Positions 17,349 to 27,147 of a stretch of 64,000 nucleotides of DNA are shown here, in pieces. The stretch's first letter is position 1. Each line of letters starts with the position of its first letter. The notes beneath the pieces were generated by a model. That model saw only the letters and a list, made by a program, of their open reading frames with translations. It searched no databases and had not been told where the DNA came from. The stretch spans positions 186,001 to 250,000 of the forward strand of contig NZ_AUAX01000001.1 of assembly GCF_000428945.1 (NCBI RefSeq), in the 5' to 3' direction. The position numbers and the translations under genes are program-made. Source of the stretch: Hamadaea tsunoensis DSM 44101. Its GTDB lineage: Bacteria > Actinomycetota > Actinomycetes > Mycobacteriales > Micromonosporaceae.

Positions 17349-18340
17349 CGCTCCCCCCGCAGCGGCAGCCCGGCGGCCCGGTACGCGTCGTCGATGATCG
17401 TCATCGTCCGCACGGCGTCCTCGGCGGTGGTCAGGTTCGCCGAGGAGTCCCCGCCGACCGCGGCCGCGAAGGCGCGCAACTGGTACTCGTAGGTCGGCGC
17501 GCCGGGGACCTTCTCCGATCGGCGTACGCCGTCGACCGTCACCCGGAGGCGGTGGAACAGCTGCGGTGCGGCGAAATTGGTCACGACCATCTCGCCCCGT
17601 TCGCCGACGACCTTCGCCTGGATCTTGAGCAGGGTGCCCGACCACATCGAGGTCTGTACGCGTCCCGTCGCACCCGTCGGGTACCGCAGGTCGATCGTCA
17701 TCGCCCGGTCGATCCGGGGATCCTTCTTGAGCAGCAATGCTTTCGCGTCGGCGACGACGGGTTCGCCGGGGCCGAGGAGGCGGGCGCAGTGCACGGCGTA
17801 GCAGCCCGCGTCCATGAGCGCGCCGCCCGCGAGGGAGTACTGGTAGCGGATGTCGGAGAACCGGGGCAGCGGGAAGCACATCGCGGTCTCGACCCGGCGT
17901 ACCTCGCCGAGTTCGGCGACGATCTCGCGCATCCGCTCGGCCAGCGGATGGTAGCGGTAGTGGAAGGCTTCCATGACGGTCACCGGGGAGGCGGCGGCCG
18001 CGTCGGCGACGGTACGCGCCTGCGCCGCGTTCGACGTGAACGGCTTCTCGCAGAGCAGGTGCTTGCCGGCCGCGATGGCCGCCAGCGCCCACTGCTCGTG
18101 CAGCCCGTTCGGCAACGGGATGTAGACGGCGTCCAGTTCCGGGTCGGCGATCAGCTCGTCGTAGCCGCCCACCACCCGGGGGATGCCGTGCTTGGCCGCG
18201 AAAGCGGCGGCGCGGTCCCGGTCGCGGGCGGCCACGGCGGCGACCGTGACGCCGTCGACCGCGGCCGCCGGCCGGATCAGCGCGGCGGGGGCGATCCGGG
18301 CCGCGCCCAGGACACCGAGACGAAGGTCAGACACGCGCAT
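17345..18340 (-). CDS. Gfo/Idh/MocA-family sugar dehydrogenase
   Basis: A 331-residue NAD(P)-dependent oxidoreductase. The N-terminal Rossmann motif LGVLGAARIAPAAL (about residues 8-21) is followed by the family signature LLCEKPFTSN (about 95-104; Lys is catalytic). A C-terminal sheet domain carries the substrate-site YRYHPLAERM and DAGCYAVH. The sequence is close to the trans-1,2-dihydrobenzenediol/xylose dehydrogenase-like branch, but substrates vary widely. It is the first gene of a two-gene unit with ThuA. Confidence 0.88.
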   Translation of the reverse strand: MRVSDLRLGVLGAARIAPAALIRPAAAVDGVTVAAVAARDRDRAAAFAAKHGIPRVVGGYDELIADPELDAVYIPLPNGLHEQWALAAIAAGKHLLCEKPFTSNAAQARTVADAAAASPVTVMEAFHYRYHPLAERMREIVAELGEVRRVETAMCFPLPRFSDIRYQYSLAGGALMDAGCYAVHCARLLGPGEPVVADAKALLLKKDPRIDRAMTIDLRYPTGATGRVQTSMWSGTLLKIQAKVVGERGEMVVTNFAAPQLFHRLRVTVDGVRRSEKVPGAPTYEYQLRAFAAAVGGDSSANLTTAEDAVRTMTIIDDAYRAAGLPLRGER

Positions 18341-18347
18341 CAGGATG

Positions 18348-20081
18348 TCACGCCGGCGAGACGAGCAGTTGGTTGGCGGCGAACTCCCGGTACAGGGGGC
18401 TCGTCTCGACGAGTTCCGCGTGCGTGCCGACGGCGGCCACCGAGCCGTGCTCCAGGACGACGATCTGGTCCGCGTCGACCACTGTGGACAGCCGGTGCGC
18501 GACGATCAGCAGCGTACGCCCGACGGCCACGGTGTCGATGGCGGATCGCAGCGCCGCCTCGTTACGCGCGTCGAGGTTGCTCGTCGGCTCGTCGAGCAGC
18601 AGGATCGCCGGGGCGGCGAGCAGCGTACGCGCGATGGCCAGCCGCTGGCGCTCCCCGCCGGAGAGCAGCACGCCGCCCTCCCCCACCTCGGCGTCCAGTC
18701 CCGCCTCGGTACGCGTCGCCAGGTCGCCCAGGTTCACGGCGGACAGCACGTCGAGCATCCGGTGTTCGGAGACGCCGGGCGAGGCCAGCCGGAGATTGTC
18801 GCGCAGGGTGCCGGCGAGCACGGGCGCCTCCTGCTCGACGTAACCGAGCTGGGATCGCAGCACGTCGTAGGGCATGTCGCGGATGTCGACCCCGTGCACG
18901 AGGACTGCTCCGGACGACACGTCGTAGAAACGCTCCACCAGGGACAGCAGCGTGGACTTCCCCGCACCCGACGGCCCCACCAGCGCGGTACGCGATCCGG
19001 CCGGCACGCTGAAACTCACGTTCGTGAGGATCGGAGCGCTGCCCTGCGCGTACTCGAAGGAAACGCCGCGGAACTCGACGGCGGGCGCGGCCGGGACCAC
19101 GGCGAAGCCCGCGCCTGGCTTGTCGGTCTCGGCGGGGAGCGCGAGGATCTCCTCCATCCGGCCGAGCGCGCCGAGGCCGGTCTGCAGTTGGGTGTACGCG
19201 TTCATGGCCTGGCCCAGCGGCATGACGAGGAAGAAGACGTAGAGGACGAAGGAGACCAGGTCGCCGACGGAGATGGTGCCGTGCGCGACGCGTGCCCCGC
19301 CGACGCCCAGGACCAGCAGGAACGAAGCCTGGATGGTGGTGACCATGACCGGGCCGAGGGTGGACTGCAACCGCGCGATCCGCAACCCGGCCTGGTACGC
19401 CCGCCGCGCGCTGCCGTTGATCGCGTCGGTCTCGCGTTCCTCGGCGCGGCTGGCCCGGATCGTGCGCGCGGCGGAGATCGCGCGCTCGACGGCGGAGGTC
19501 ATCTCGCCGATGCGGGCCTGCGCCTCGACCGACAGGCCGCGGATGCGCCGCGCGGTGATGATGCCGCCGGCGAGGCCGATCGCGAGGGCGACGATCGTGA
19601 CCCCGAACAGCACCGGATCCAGCAGGATCATCGCGGTCGTCGCGCCGACGACCATCAGCGCGCCGGTCACCGTCTCGAAGAGCCCCGACGTCACCACCGC
19701 GCGCAGCAGCGTCGTGTCCGCGCCCACGCGCGAGAGCAGGTCGCCGGTACGCCGGGCGTCGTACTCGCTGATCGGCAGCCGCAGGATCCGGGCGGCCATC
19801 CGCTGGCGGGCCGTCAGCACGAGCCCCTCGGCCGTGCGCTGCAGCAGATATCCGCGTACGCCGTCCAGCGCGGCCACGACGATCAGGGCCGTGACGAGCA
19901 GGACGACGGTCGCCGAGACGGCGTGGCCGGCGGAGATGCCGTCGATCACGTTGCGGGTCAGCAGCGGCTGGATCAGGGTGGCGGCGGAGCTGACCAGGGA
20001 GAGCACGGCGACGACGAGGAGGCTCGTGCGGTGGTCGCGGACGTAGGGCCAGAGGGAGCGCAGACCGACCTTCGGGGGCAT
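18348..20081 (-). CDS. ABC exporter half-transporter (fused membrane and ATPase domains)
   Basis: A 577-residue protein with six membrane helices in residues about 15-310 and an ATPase domain in residues about 335-577. Walker A GPSGAGKS, Q-loop VEQEAPVLAGT, signature LLSGGERQRLAIAR, Walker B ILLLDEPT and the H-loop VAHRLSTV are all present. It most resembles homodimeric multidrug exporters of the MsbA/LmrA type. It stands alone on the minus strand behind a TetR-like operator (20094-20111), which suggests ligand-induced expression, but no tetR gene is adjacent. Substrate unknown. Confidence 0.9.
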   Translation of the reverse strand: MPPKVGLRSLWPYVRDHRTSLLVVAVLSLVSSAATLIQPLLTRNVIDGISAGHAVSATVVLLVTALIVVAALDGVRGYLLQRTAEGLVLTARQRMAARILRLPISEYDARRTGDLLSRVGADTTLLRAVVTSGLFETVTGALMVVGATTAMILLDPVLFGVTIVALAIGLAGGIITARRIRGLSVEAQARIGEMTSAVERAISAARTIRASRAEERETDAINGSARRAYQAGLRIARLQSTLGPVMVTTIQASFLLVLGVGGARVAHGTISVGDLVSFVLYVFFLVMPLGQAMNAYTQLQTGLGALGRMEEILALPAETDKPGAGFAVVPAAPAVEFRGVSFEYAQGSAPILTNVSFSVPAGSRTALVGPSGAGKSTLLSLVERFYDVSSGAVLVHGVDIRDMPYDVLRSQLGYVEQEAPVLAGTLRDNLRLASPGVSEHRMLDVLSAVNLGDLATRTEAGLDAEVGEGGVLLSGGERQRLAIARTLLAAPAILLLDEPTSNLDARNEAALRSAIDTVAVGRTLLIVAHRLSTVVDADQIVVLEHGSVAAVGTHAELVETSPLYREFAANQLLVSPA

Positions 20082-20093
20082 GGCCGCGATTCT

Positions 20094-20111
20094 ACTTGCC
20101 GACCGGTAAGT
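20094..20111 (-). promoter_or_regulatory. TetR-type operator candidate before the ABC exporter
   Basis: ACTTGCCGACCGGTAAGT is an 18-bp near-perfect palindrome (ACTT/AAGT outer arms, two mismatched pairs) 13 bases from the exporter start codon. Size, symmetry and the ACTTACCG core fit many TetR-family operators. Confidence 0.5.
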
Positions 20112-20152
20112 TGCCCACCGCCTCCTCCATCAGGCCCCTCCCCCACCGCCAA

Positions 20153-20227
20153 GATCCCGTTTGGATCAGGTTTTCCACCCGAATCTTGGGCCATGATTCG
20201 GGTGATTTCCCTGATCCAAACGGGATC
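20153..20227. repeat. dispersed palindromic repeat, family A, copy 2 (complete)
   Basis: Outer arms GATCCCGTTTGGATCAGG and complement (20153-20170 and 20210-20227). Inner arms CACCCGAATC and GATTCGGGTG. It differs from copy 1 mainly in the spacers. It lies between the start of the ABC exporter and the 3' end of the fuconate dehydratase operon. Confidence 0.9.
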
Positions 20228-20249
20228 ATGGGGGAAAGGCAGGTGAGGG

Positions 20250-21551
20250 TCAGGCCCACTCGGCGCCGGACGGATAGGCGAAGCGGGACAGGGCCTCCGG
20301 GTGGATCTCCGCTGAGAACCCCGGTCGCGTCGGCGCCGCGTACCGGCCCTTGACGATGGAAACCGGGTCGACGAAGTGCTCGTGCAGGTGGTCGACGAAC
20401 TCGATCCGCCGGCCGGACAGCTCCCCGCTCACCGCGACGTAGTCGAAGAACGACAGGTGCTGCACCACCTCGCAGAGCCCGACGCCGCCCGCGTGCGGGC
20501 AGACCGGCTTCCCGTACGCCGCGGCCAGCAGCAGGATCGCGAGGTTCTCGTTGACCCCCGCCACCCGGCAGGCGTCGATCTGCACGACGTCGATCGCGTC
20601 CGCCTGGAGCAGCTGCTTGAACATGACCCGGTTGTGGACGTGCTCGCCGGTCGCGACCCGGATCGGCCCGCCCGACGGACCCGCCGTACGCAGGCCGGCC
20701 CGGATCGCCGCGTGTCCCAGGATGTCGTCGGGGCTGGTCGGCTCCTCGATCCAGTACGGGTCGAGCGGGGCCAGCTCGCGCATCCAGTCGATCGCGTCGG
20801 GGACGTCCCAGCGCTGGTTGGCGTCGACCGCGATGTGGATGCCGGGGCCCACCGCCGTCCGGGCCGCCCGGAAGCGGCGCAGGTCGTCGGCGAGGTCGGC
20901 GCCGACCTTGAGCTTGATCATGTCGAAGCCGCCGTCGACCGCCTCGCGGGCCAGCCGGGTGACCTTGGCGTCGTCGTAGCCGAGCCACCCCGCCGACGTC
21001 GTGTACGCGGGATACCCCTCGGCCGCGATCTGCGCGGTACGCGTACCCCGGCCGGGGAAGGCATCCGTGAGGAGGTCCACCGCGGCGGCGGGGGTGAGGG
21101 CGTCGGTGAGATAGCGCCAGTCGACGAAGTCGACGAGCTGCTGCGGGGAGAAGCCGGACAGCAGCCGCCAGACCGGCAGGCCGGCGCGGCGGGCGGCGAG
21201 GTCCCAGGCGGCGTTGATGAGCGCGGCCGCGGCGAGGTGCATGACGCCCTTCTCCGGGCCGAGCCAGCGCAGCTGGGAGTCGTGCGTCAGGCGGCGGGAG
21301 AACTCGCCGAGGTCGAGCCCGTCCAGGTCGGAGCCGACCACATAGGATCGAAGCGATTCGATAGCGGCGACGCACACGTCGTTGCCCCGGCCGATGGTGA
21401 AGGCGAACCCGTGGCCCTCCGTGCCCCCGTCCGTCACCAGGGTCACGTACGCGGCCGAGTAGTCCGGGTCGGGGTTCATCGCGTCCGAGCCGTCGAGCGT
21501 GCGGGACGTGGGGAAGCGGACGTCGCGTACGCGCATGTCGATGATCTTCAC
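20250..21551 (-). CDS. L-fuconate dehydratase (enolase superfamily)
   Basis: A 433-residue mandelate-racemase-subgroup enzyme that would dehydrate L-fuconate to 2-keto-3-deoxy-L-fuconate. Catalytic features are the KxK in MIKLKVG, the Mg2+ ligands in [16 protein letters not shown] and GEHVHN, and the His of [11 protein letters not shown]. Length and N-terminal [31 protein letters not shown] closely follow characterised fuconate dehydratases. The GTG start at 21551 overlaps the stop of the upstream hydrolase gene. It is the last gene of the sugar operon. Confidence 0.9.
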   Translation of the reverse strand: MKIIDMRVRDVRFPTSRTLDGSDAMNPDPDYSAAYVTLVTDGGTEGHGFAFTIGRGNDVCVAAIESLRSYVVGSDLDGLDLGEFSRRLTHDSQLRWLGPEKGVMHLAAAALINAAWDLAARRAGLPVWRLLSGFSPQQLVDFVDWRYLTDALTPAAAVDLLTDAFPGRGTRTAQIAAEGYPAYTTSAGWLGYDDAKVTRLAREAVDGGFDMIKLKVGADLADDLRRFRAARTAVGPGIHIAVDANQRWDVPDAIDWMRELAPLDPYWIEEPTSPDDILGHAAIRAGLRTAGPSGGPIRVATGEHVHNRVMFKQLLQADAIDVVQIDACRVAGVNENLAILLLAAAYGKPVCPHAGGVGLCEVVQHLSFFDYVAVSGELSGRRIEFVDHLHEHFVDPVSIVKGRYAAPTRPGFSAEIHPEALSRFAYPSGAEWA

Positions 21552-22381
21552 GCCGCCGCCGTCCGTACGCGCTGCCGGCCCAGTCCCTCGACCTCGACCT
21601 CGACCAGGTCCCCGGGGACGAGGTAGGGGAAGCGGCCGGAGAGCGCGACACCCTGCGGCGTACCGGTGTTGAGGACGTCGCCCGGCTCCAGGACCGTGAA
21701 CTGCGACAAGTGCTGGATGAGGGTGGCCACGTCGAAGATCATGTCCGCTGTGGACGAATCCTGGCGCGGCTCCCCGTTGACCCAGCTCCGCAGCTGGAGC
21801 TTGCCCGGCTCGGGCAGCTCGTCCGGCGTCACGAGGTAGGGACCGAGGGGGTTGAACGTCTCGCAGCTCTTGCCCTTCGACCACTGGCCGCCCGACACGT
21901 CGAACTGGTACGCCCGCTCGGTGAGGTCGTTCGAGACGGCGTACCCGGCGACGCAGGCGAGCGCCTCCTGCGGCGAAGAGAGGTAGCGGGCCCGGGCGCC
22001 GATGACGACGGCCAGCTCGACCTCCCAGTCGGTCTTCACCGAGCCGCGCGGGATCAGGACGTCGTCGAACGGCCCGGACAGGGTGTTCGGCGCCTTGTAG
22101 AACATGATCGGCTGCTCGGGCGGGGCGCTGCCGGACTCCGCGGCGTGGGCGGCGTAGTTCTGCCCGATGCACAGGATCACGCCGGGCCGGGCGATCGGCG
22201 CGCCGATCCGCTGCCCGGCGACGTCGATCTCGGGCAGGCCGGTCGGCCGGAAACCGGCGGTCAACCGGGCCAGGAACGCCCCGTCGACGTCGGCGGTCAC
22301 CGGGCGCAGGTCGTAGTAAGTCAGGTCGTCCAGCAGCACCGGGATCTCGGCACCGGCCGGCCCGACTCTCAGCAGTCTCAT
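21548..22381 (-). CDS. FAH-family hydrolase, likely 2,4-diketo-3-deoxy-L-fuconate hydrolase
   Basis: A 277-residue fumarylacetoacetate-hydrolase-fold enzyme. The metal and substrate motifs [26 protein letters not shown] and [12 protein letters not shown] are present. In the oxidative L-fucose/L-rhamnose route this family cleaves the 2,4-diketo-3-deoxy acid to pyruvate and lactate, and the operon context supports that role. The start ATG at 22381 lies 2 bases after the lactonase gene ends; the stop overlaps the dehydratase start. The intermediate dehydrogenase is not in the operon. Confidence 0.85.
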   Translation of the reverse strand: MRLLRVGPAGAEIPVLLDDLTYYDLRPVTADVDGAFLARLTAGFRPTGLPEIDVAGQRIGAPIARPGVILCIGQNYAAHAAESGSAPPEQPIMFYKAPNTLSGPFDDVLIPRGSVKTDWEVELAVVIGARARYLSSPQEALACVAGYAVSNDLTERAYQFDVSGGQWSKGKSCETFNPLGPYLVTPDELPEPGKLQLRSWVNGEPRQDSSTADMIFDVATLIQHLSQFTVLEPGDVLNTGTPQGVALSGRFPYLVPGDLVEVEVEGLGRQRVRTAAA

Positions 22382-22383
22382 TC

Positions 22384-23205
22384 TCAGTCCAATCCGTACG
22401 TACGAACGGCGGTACCGCCGAAGACGGCCGCGTGCAGGTCTTCCGGTATCAGGTCGAGGGCGGCGGCCAGCCAGCGCCGGTAGCCCCCGGCGAGGTCGAC
22501 GACGGGCCAGTCCGAACCCCATATCAGGCGGTCCGGGCCGAACAGCTCCAGCGCGGCGGACGCGTACGGGCGCAGGTCGTCGAGGGCCCAGCCGGCCGGG
22601 TCGGCCTCGGTGACCAGGCCCGAGAACTTCGCGGTCACCCCCGGGTACGCGGCGAGCGCGTCGAGGTCGCGCCGCCACGCGTCGAACCCGCCGGCCGCGA
22701 TCGGCGGCTTGCCCAGGTGGTCGAGGACGAGCCGGGCGCCGGGCAGCGCACGGGCCAGGGCCGCCGCGGACGGCAGCTGCGCCGCCCGGATCACCAGGTC
22801 GAAGGCGAGGCCCGCGTCGGCGACCGTGGCGATGCCGCGGACGACGGCGGGATCGGTGAGGTAGCCGTCGCCGAAGCCCTGCGCCTGGGCCCGGATGCCG
22901 ACCAGCTTGTCGCCGCCGGGACCCGCCCGGTGCGCGGCCAGCTTGCCGGCCAGCCCCGGGTCGGCCGGATCCGCCCAGCCCACCACGCCGGCGATCCGGG
23001 GCGTCCGCGCGGCCAGGGCCAGGAACTCGGTGGTCTCCCCGTCGTCGCAGCGGGCGGCCTCGACGAGCACCGTACGCTCCACCCCTGCACCGTCCAGCGT
23101 GGACAGCAGGTCGGCCGTCGTGTAGTCCCGGCGGATCGCGGCCAGCCCCGGGTCCTGCAGCCAGGCGTACGAGGAGGTCCAGAGGTGGTGGTGGGCGTCG
23201 ATCAT
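22384..23205 (-). CDS. amidohydrolase-2 family, likely L-fuconolactonase
   Basis: A 273-residue TIM-barrel hydrolase of the COG3618 type. It opens with the metal-binding MIDAHHHLW and carries [10 protein letters not shown] and WGSDWPVVD near the end. This matches L-fucono-1,5-lactonases and related sugar lactonases. In context it would open the lactone made by the aldo-keto reductase. Its start overlaps the stop of the upstream gene by four bases (ATGA), and the next gene begins 2 bases beyond its stop. Confidence 0.88.
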   Translation of the reverse strand: MIDAHHHLWTSSYAWLQDPGLAAIRRDYTTADLLSTLDGAGVERTVLVEAARCDDGETTEFLALAARTPRIAGVVGWADPADPGLAGKLAAHRAGPGGDKLVGIRAQAQGFGDGYLTDPAVVRGIATVADAGLAFDLVIRAAQLPSAAALARALPGARLVLDHLGKPPIAAGGFDAWRRDLDALAAYPGVTAKFSGLVTEADPAGWALDDLRPYASAALELFGPDRLIWGSDWPVVDLAGGYRRWLAAALDLIPEDLHAAVFGGTAVRTYGLD

Positions 23206-24140
23206 GCCAGCGCCGCCCACAGCTCGGCCGGGACCGGATGCGCGGCCATGGCCACCGCGTCGCGTACCTCGTCCGCCGAGCGCACGCCGACGAGCACCGA
23301 GGTGATCGCGGGGTGGCGCTGCGCGTACTGGATGGCGGCCGCCCGCAGCGGGACGCCGTGGGCCTCGCACAGGTCGCGCAGCGCGATCGCGCGGTTCAGC
23401 AGCTCGCCGTCGGCCTGCGCGTAGTCGAAGCGCGCGCCGGGCTTCGGATCCGCGAGCAGCCCCGAGTTGAAGACCCCGCCCGCGATCACGGCCACACCGC
23501 GCTCCGCTGCGAGCGCCAGCAGCGGCTCGCCGGTCCGGTCCAGCAGCGTGTACCGCCCGGCCAGCAGCACCACGTCCAGGTCGCACCGCTCGATCAGGTG
23601 GGTGAGGACGGCGCCGCTGTTGGCCCCGGCGCCGAGGGCCGCCACCAGGCCCTCCTCCTTCAGCTTCACCATCTCCGGGTACGCGTCGCGGACGGCCTGG
23701 TCCAGATGATCATCCGGGTCGTGCAGGTGGAGGACGTCGATCCGGTCGACGCCGAGCCGCTCCAGGCTGTCCTCGAAGGACCGGCGGATGCCCGCGGCGC
23801 TGAAGTCGAAGACGGGTGCGACCGCCGGGTCGACCCCGGCCCAGAAGTCCTGCCCGCCGCCGTCCGGGACGCTCGTGATGACCCGGCCCGCCTTGGTCGA
23901 CAGCACGAACTCCGTACGCCCCGCGAGGGCCGCCCCGGCCCGCGTCTCGCTGCGGCCGAAGCCGTAGAGCGGAGCGGTGTCGAAGAAGCGTACGCCGAGG
24001 TCCCAGCCGGTCTCGACGGCGTCACGGGCGTCCTGCTCGGACACGTCGGTGTAGAGCCCGCCCAGCGGGGCGAGGCCGAGCCCGAGCTCGGTCACGCTCA
24101 GGCCGGTCCTGCCCAGTGGAACGCGTCCCGTCGGCGTCAC
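23202..24140 (-). CDS. aldo-keto reductase, likely L-fucose dehydrogenase
   Basis: A 312-residue (beta/alpha)8 NAD(P)-dependent oxidoreductase and first gene of the operon. The catalytic set is visible: D and Y in FFDTAPLYGFG, K in LSTKAGR, H in DVLHLHDPDD. The branch resembles the D-threo-aldose 1-dehydrogenase/pyridoxal 4-dehydrogenase group, which includes L-fucose dehydrogenases. I start at GTG 24140, which has a GGGAGG site, rather than at 24263. The longer frame would run through the operator palindromes at 24179-24216. Likely repressed by the divergent GntR protein. Confidence 0.85.
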   Translation of the reverse strand: MTPTGRVPLGRTGLSVTELGLGLAPLGGLYTDVSEQDARDAVETGWDLGVRFFDTAPLYGFGRSETRAGAALAGRTEFVLSTKAGRVITSVPDGGGQDFWAGVDPAVAPVFDFSAAGIRRSFEDSLERLGVDRIDVLHLHDPDDHLDQAVRDAYPEMVKLKEEGLVAALGAGANSGAVLTHLIERCDLDVVLLAGRYTLLDRTGEPLLALAAERGVAVIAGGVFNSGLLADPKPGARFDYAQADGELLNRAIALRDLCEAHGVPLRAAAIQYAQRHPAITSVLVGVRSADEVRDAVAMAAHPVPAELWAALA

Positions 24141-24178
24141 GTTGCCTCCCAGCGGTACGGTCTTGACCTTCGGATGGA

Positions 24179-24216
24179 GCAGAATCCTATAGGATTCTGC
24201 GGCGATCCTATAGGAT
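24179..24216. promoter_or_regulatory. two operators for the GntR regulator
   Basis: A perfect 22-bp palindrome (24179-24200, core AGAATCCTATAGGATTCT) and a second perfect 12-bp one, ATCCTATAGGAT (24205-24216), share the core ATCCTATAGGAT. They lie between the divergent sugar operon and the GntR gene, which has the FCD-subfamily layout usually associated with such short palindromes. Confidence 0.85.
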
Positions 24217-24255
24217 GTGCCCTGAGGCTGGAAGTGGCTGGCAGAAGAGGACGAG

Positions 24256-24876
24256 ATGGGCAACCGGACGACGCTGAGCGACGAGGTCTATGAGGCCGTC
24301 AAAGCGTTGATCATGGACCACGCGATCGCGCCCGGCGCCCGGGTCACGATCGACGCGGTCAGCCGCCAGCTCGACGTCAGCCCGACGCCCGTGCGCGAGG
24401 CACTGGCCCGGCTGGAGTCCGACGGCCTGGTGGTCAAGCGCCCCATGGCCGGCTACACCACCACTCCCCTGCTGACCCCGGGCGAGTTCGAGCAGCTCTT
24501 CGAGGTACGCCTGCTGCTGGAGTGCGCGGCGGCGGCGCGGGCGGCGACCCAGGAGACGAGCGGCGTGGACTTCCCCCGGCTGCCCCGGCCGGTCGCCGAC
24601 CGCGGGTACGCCGGCCATGCCGCCTTCACCGCCGCCGACGCGGCCTTCCACGACGCGGTGGCCGTGGCGGGCGGCAATCCGCTGCTGCGCGACGCGATCA
24701 CGCGGCTGCACGCGCACCTGCACGTCCACCGGATCTCCTTCCCCGGAGCCGGGACGACCGAGGCCGAGCACGCCGCGATCGTCGCCGCGATCCGCTCCGG
24801 GGACCCGTCCGGCGCGGACTCGGCCATGCGCGCGCACCTGGAGGCGGCGCGCGATCGGCACCGGCTGCGGACGTAA
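24256..24876 (+). CDS. GntR-family regulator (FCD subfamily) of the fucose-type operon
   Basis: A 206-residue repressor. The winged helix (about residues 8-72) has the recognition stretch LDVSPTPVREALARLESDGLV. A helical FCD effector domain follows, with His residues likely to bind a metal (FHDAVAVAGG, HLHVHR). It is divergent from the sugar operon, with two matching palindromes between them, so sugar-acid-responsive repression of that operon and of itself is the simplest reading. gltX begins 9 bases downstream but probably has its own promoter. Confidence 0.9.
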   Translation: MGNRTTLSDEVYEAVKALIMDHAIAPGARVTIDAVSRQLDVSPTPVREALARLESDGLVVKRPMAGYTTTPLLTPGEFEQLFEVRLLLECAAAARAATQETSGVDFPRLPRPVADRGYAGHAAFTAADAAFHDAVAVAGGNPLLRDAITRLHAHLHVHRISFPGAGTTEAEHAAIVAAIRSGDPSGADSAMRAHLEAARDRHRLRT

Positions 24877-24885
24877 GCTGTGCGG

Positions 24886-26310
24886 GTGACTGTTCGCGTA
24901 CGCTTCGCACCCTCCCCGACGGGGATGTTCCATGTCGGCTCGGCCCGGTCCGCCCTGCACAACTGGGTGGTGGCCAAGCAGTCGGGCGGCACCTTCGTGC
25001 TGCGGATCGAGGACACCGACGCGTCGCGGAACCACCCCCGGTGGGTGGACGGCATCGTGCGCGCGATGGAGTGGCTCGGCATCGACGGCGACGGTTACGA
25101 GGGCCCCTACTTCCAGTCCTCGTACGCCGGCGAGCACACCAAGGCCGCCCAGCAGCTCTTCGACGCGGGCAAGGCGTACTACTGCGACTGCACCCGGGAG
25201 ACGCTGGAGCAGCGTACGGGCAACAAGTACGGCGGCTACGACGGCTTCTGCCGCGACCGCGGCCTCGGCCCGGGCGACGGCCACGCGCTGCGCTTCCGCA
25301 CTCCCGACGAGGGCGTGACGATCGTCAAGGACCTGGTCCGCGGCGAGCCGACCTTCGAGAACAACCTCATCGAGGACTTCGTCATCGCCCGCGGCGACGG
25401 CTCGGCGGTCTTCCTGCTGGCCAACGTGGTCGACGACATCACCATGGAGATCACCCAGGTGATCCGGGCCGAGGAGCACCTGCCCAACACGCCCAAGCAG
25501 CAGATGCTGTGGGAGGCGCTCGGCCACACCCCGCCGGTCTGGGCGCACGTGCCGATCATCGTCAACGAGAAGCGGCAGAAGCTGTCCAAGCGCCGCGACA
25601 AGGTCGCCCTGGAGATGTACCGCGACGAGGGCTTCCTCGCCGAGGCGATGCGCAACTACCTGATGCTGCTGGGCTGGGCGCCGGCCGGCGACCGCGAGAT
25701 CGTGCCGTGGTCGGTCGTCGAGGAGGAGTTCAGCCTGGCCGACGTCAACCCGTCGCCGGCGTTCTTCGACGTCAAGAAGCTGACCGCGTTCAACGGCGAG
25801 TACATCCGGGCGCTGCCGGTCGAGCAGTTCATCGAGCGCTGCCGGCCGTGGCTGACCGGCCCGTTCGTCGACGCCGAGGAGAAGGGCGAGACCGGTTTCG
25901 GCATCACGCCGCCGCCGTGGGCGCCCGAGGCGTACGACCCGGCGGTGTTCGCGGCCGTGGCCGAACTGGCCCAGACCCGTATCGCGCTGCTCGCCGAGAT
26001 CGTGTCCTACGTGGACTTCTTCTTCCTGGACGCCCCCGTCGTCGACGAGGCGGCCTGGGCGAAGGCCGACCTGACCCTGCTGCCGGACGTGATCGCCGCG
26101 TACTCCGAGGTGGACTGGAACGCCGAGGCGCTCAAGGAGTCGCTGCTGGCCGTCGGCGAGCAGCGGGGCCTCAAGCTCGGCAAGGCCCAGGCCCCGGTAC
26201 GCGTCGCCGTCACCGGCCGGTCGGTCGGGCTGCCCCTGTTCGAGTCGCTGGAAGTGCTGGGCCGCGAGCGTACGCTCGACCGGCTCCGGGCGGCGGTCGC
26301 CCGCGCCTGA
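24886..26310 (+). CDS. gltX: glutamyl-tRNA synthetase
   Basis: A 474-residue class Ic aminoacyl-tRNA synthetase charging tRNA-Glu, and in most actinobacteria also tRNA-Gln for later amidation. It opens [21 protein letters not shown] (HIGH motif as HVGS) and has the KMSKS equivalent QKLSKRR (about residue 231). The C-terminal anticodon-binding helical domain is complete. I chose GTG 24886 over GTG 24880 because it gives [13 protein letters not shown], and because TAAGCT lies 6 bases before it, the leaderless spacing. Confidence 0.96.
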   Translation: MTVRVRFAPSPTGMFHVGSARSALHNWVVAKQSGGTFVLRIEDTDASRNHPRWVDGIVRAMEWLGIDGDGYEGPYFQSSYAGEHTKAAQQLFDAGKAYYCDCTRETLEQRTGNKYGGYDGFCRDRGLGPGDGHALRFRTPDEGVTIVKDLVRGEPTFENNLIEDFVIARGDGSAVFLLANVVDDITMEITQVIRAEEHLPNTPKQQMLWEALGHTPPVWAHVPIIVNEKRQKLSKRRDKVALEMYRDEGFLAEAMRNYLMLLGWAPAGDREIVPWSVVEEEFSLADVNPSPAFFDVKKLTAFNGEYIRALPVEQFIERCRPWLTGPFVDAEEKGETGFGITPPPWAPEAYDPAVFAAVAELAQTRIALLAEIVSYVDFFFLDAPVVDEAAWAKADLTLLPDVIAAYSEVDWNAEALKESLLAVGEQRGLKLGKAQAPVRVAVTGRSVGLPLFESLEVLGRERTLDRLRAAVARA

Positions 26311-26461
26311 ACGGTCGTGTTTGCACCGTTGTGCAATCGTGACCTGATACTCGCAACGCAAGCAAGCTCCCAGGTGTCTTCTGGTTCAGGCGCGGGAAAA
26401 GGTCGTCATGCTCCCGCGTCTGGTCATCCCTCACCGGTCTTCATCACACAACGGGGCTCAC

Positions 26462-27127
26462 ATGGTTCGCACGGTGGCTCGTCGCCTGCTCACAGGTGGC
26501 GCGGTCGTCCTCGCAGTCGGGGTGTTCGCCCTGGCCGGCGGGTCGGCCTGGGCCGGACCAGGTCCGGCGGGGTACGCGGCGGCGCCCAGCGCGCCCGCCG
26601 CACCGACGTCGGCCACGATCACGGGCGAGGGGCTCGACGGCCCCCTGACCGTGTCGGCCGACACCAACGAGGACGCGTTCGACAACCTGATCACCGAGAT
26701 CGACTACCTCGCCACCTACCCGAACGTCCTCACCGCCCCCAAGCCGGACAAGCTCGGTCCGAAGTACACGGTCGTCGTCAGCTTCGGCACGGTCGCCCGC
26801 CAGCAGTACGACCTCTACCCGCTCGCGGCGGGCGGACCGAAGGCGTACCGGCCGGCGGCGCAGCCGGACAAGCACAAGACGACGGCCGCGTGGATCTACG
26901 GCCGGCTCACCATGCCGACGACGCTGCGCGGTGTCGGCGTACCGGTGGCCGGGGGCGCGGTCGGCGGTGGCGGTGGCGGCGTCGTGCAGAGCACCAAGGC
27001 GGCGGCCGCCGACATCGGCGAGGTCATGGGTGAGTGGCGCCGGGTCGTGGCGCTGAACGGGGCGATCGTCGTGCTCATCGCGGCGGGCCTGTTCGGCATG
27101 GCGTTCCTCATCCGCCGCAAGATCTGA
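26462..27127 (+). CDS. exported protein with C-terminal membrane anchor, function unknown
   Basis: A 221-residue protein. A signal peptide (residues about 1-31, ending SAWA) leads into an extracytoplasmic domain with DNLITEIDYLATYPNVL and a Pro/Lys-rich part. A glycine-rich run (GGAVGGGGGG) precedes a C-terminal helix and the basic stop-transfer tail IRRKI. The build is that of a surface protein held by its C-terminus, without an LPXTG motif. I start at ATG 26462 because it opens the signal peptide. I recognise no family. Confidence 0.55.
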   Translation: MVRTVARRLLTGGAVVLAVGVFALAGGSAWAGPGPAGYAAAPSAPAAPTSATITGEGLDGPLTVSADTNEDAFDNLITEIDYLATYPNVLTAPKPDKLGPKYTVVVSFGTVARQQYDLYPLAAGGPKAYRPAAQPDKHKTTAAWIYGRLTMPTTLRGVGVPVAGGAVGGGGGGVVQSTKAAAADIGEVMGEWRRVVALNGAIVVLIAAGLFGMAFLIRRKI

Positions 27128-27147
27128 CCGCCGTCCCCCCACCTCGA

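Noticed and set aside
24141-24263. Longer N-terminus for the aldo-keto reductase
   Set aside because: It would translate through both GntR operators. GTG 24140 has a strong ribosome site and starts just before the family-typical PLGRTGLSVT.
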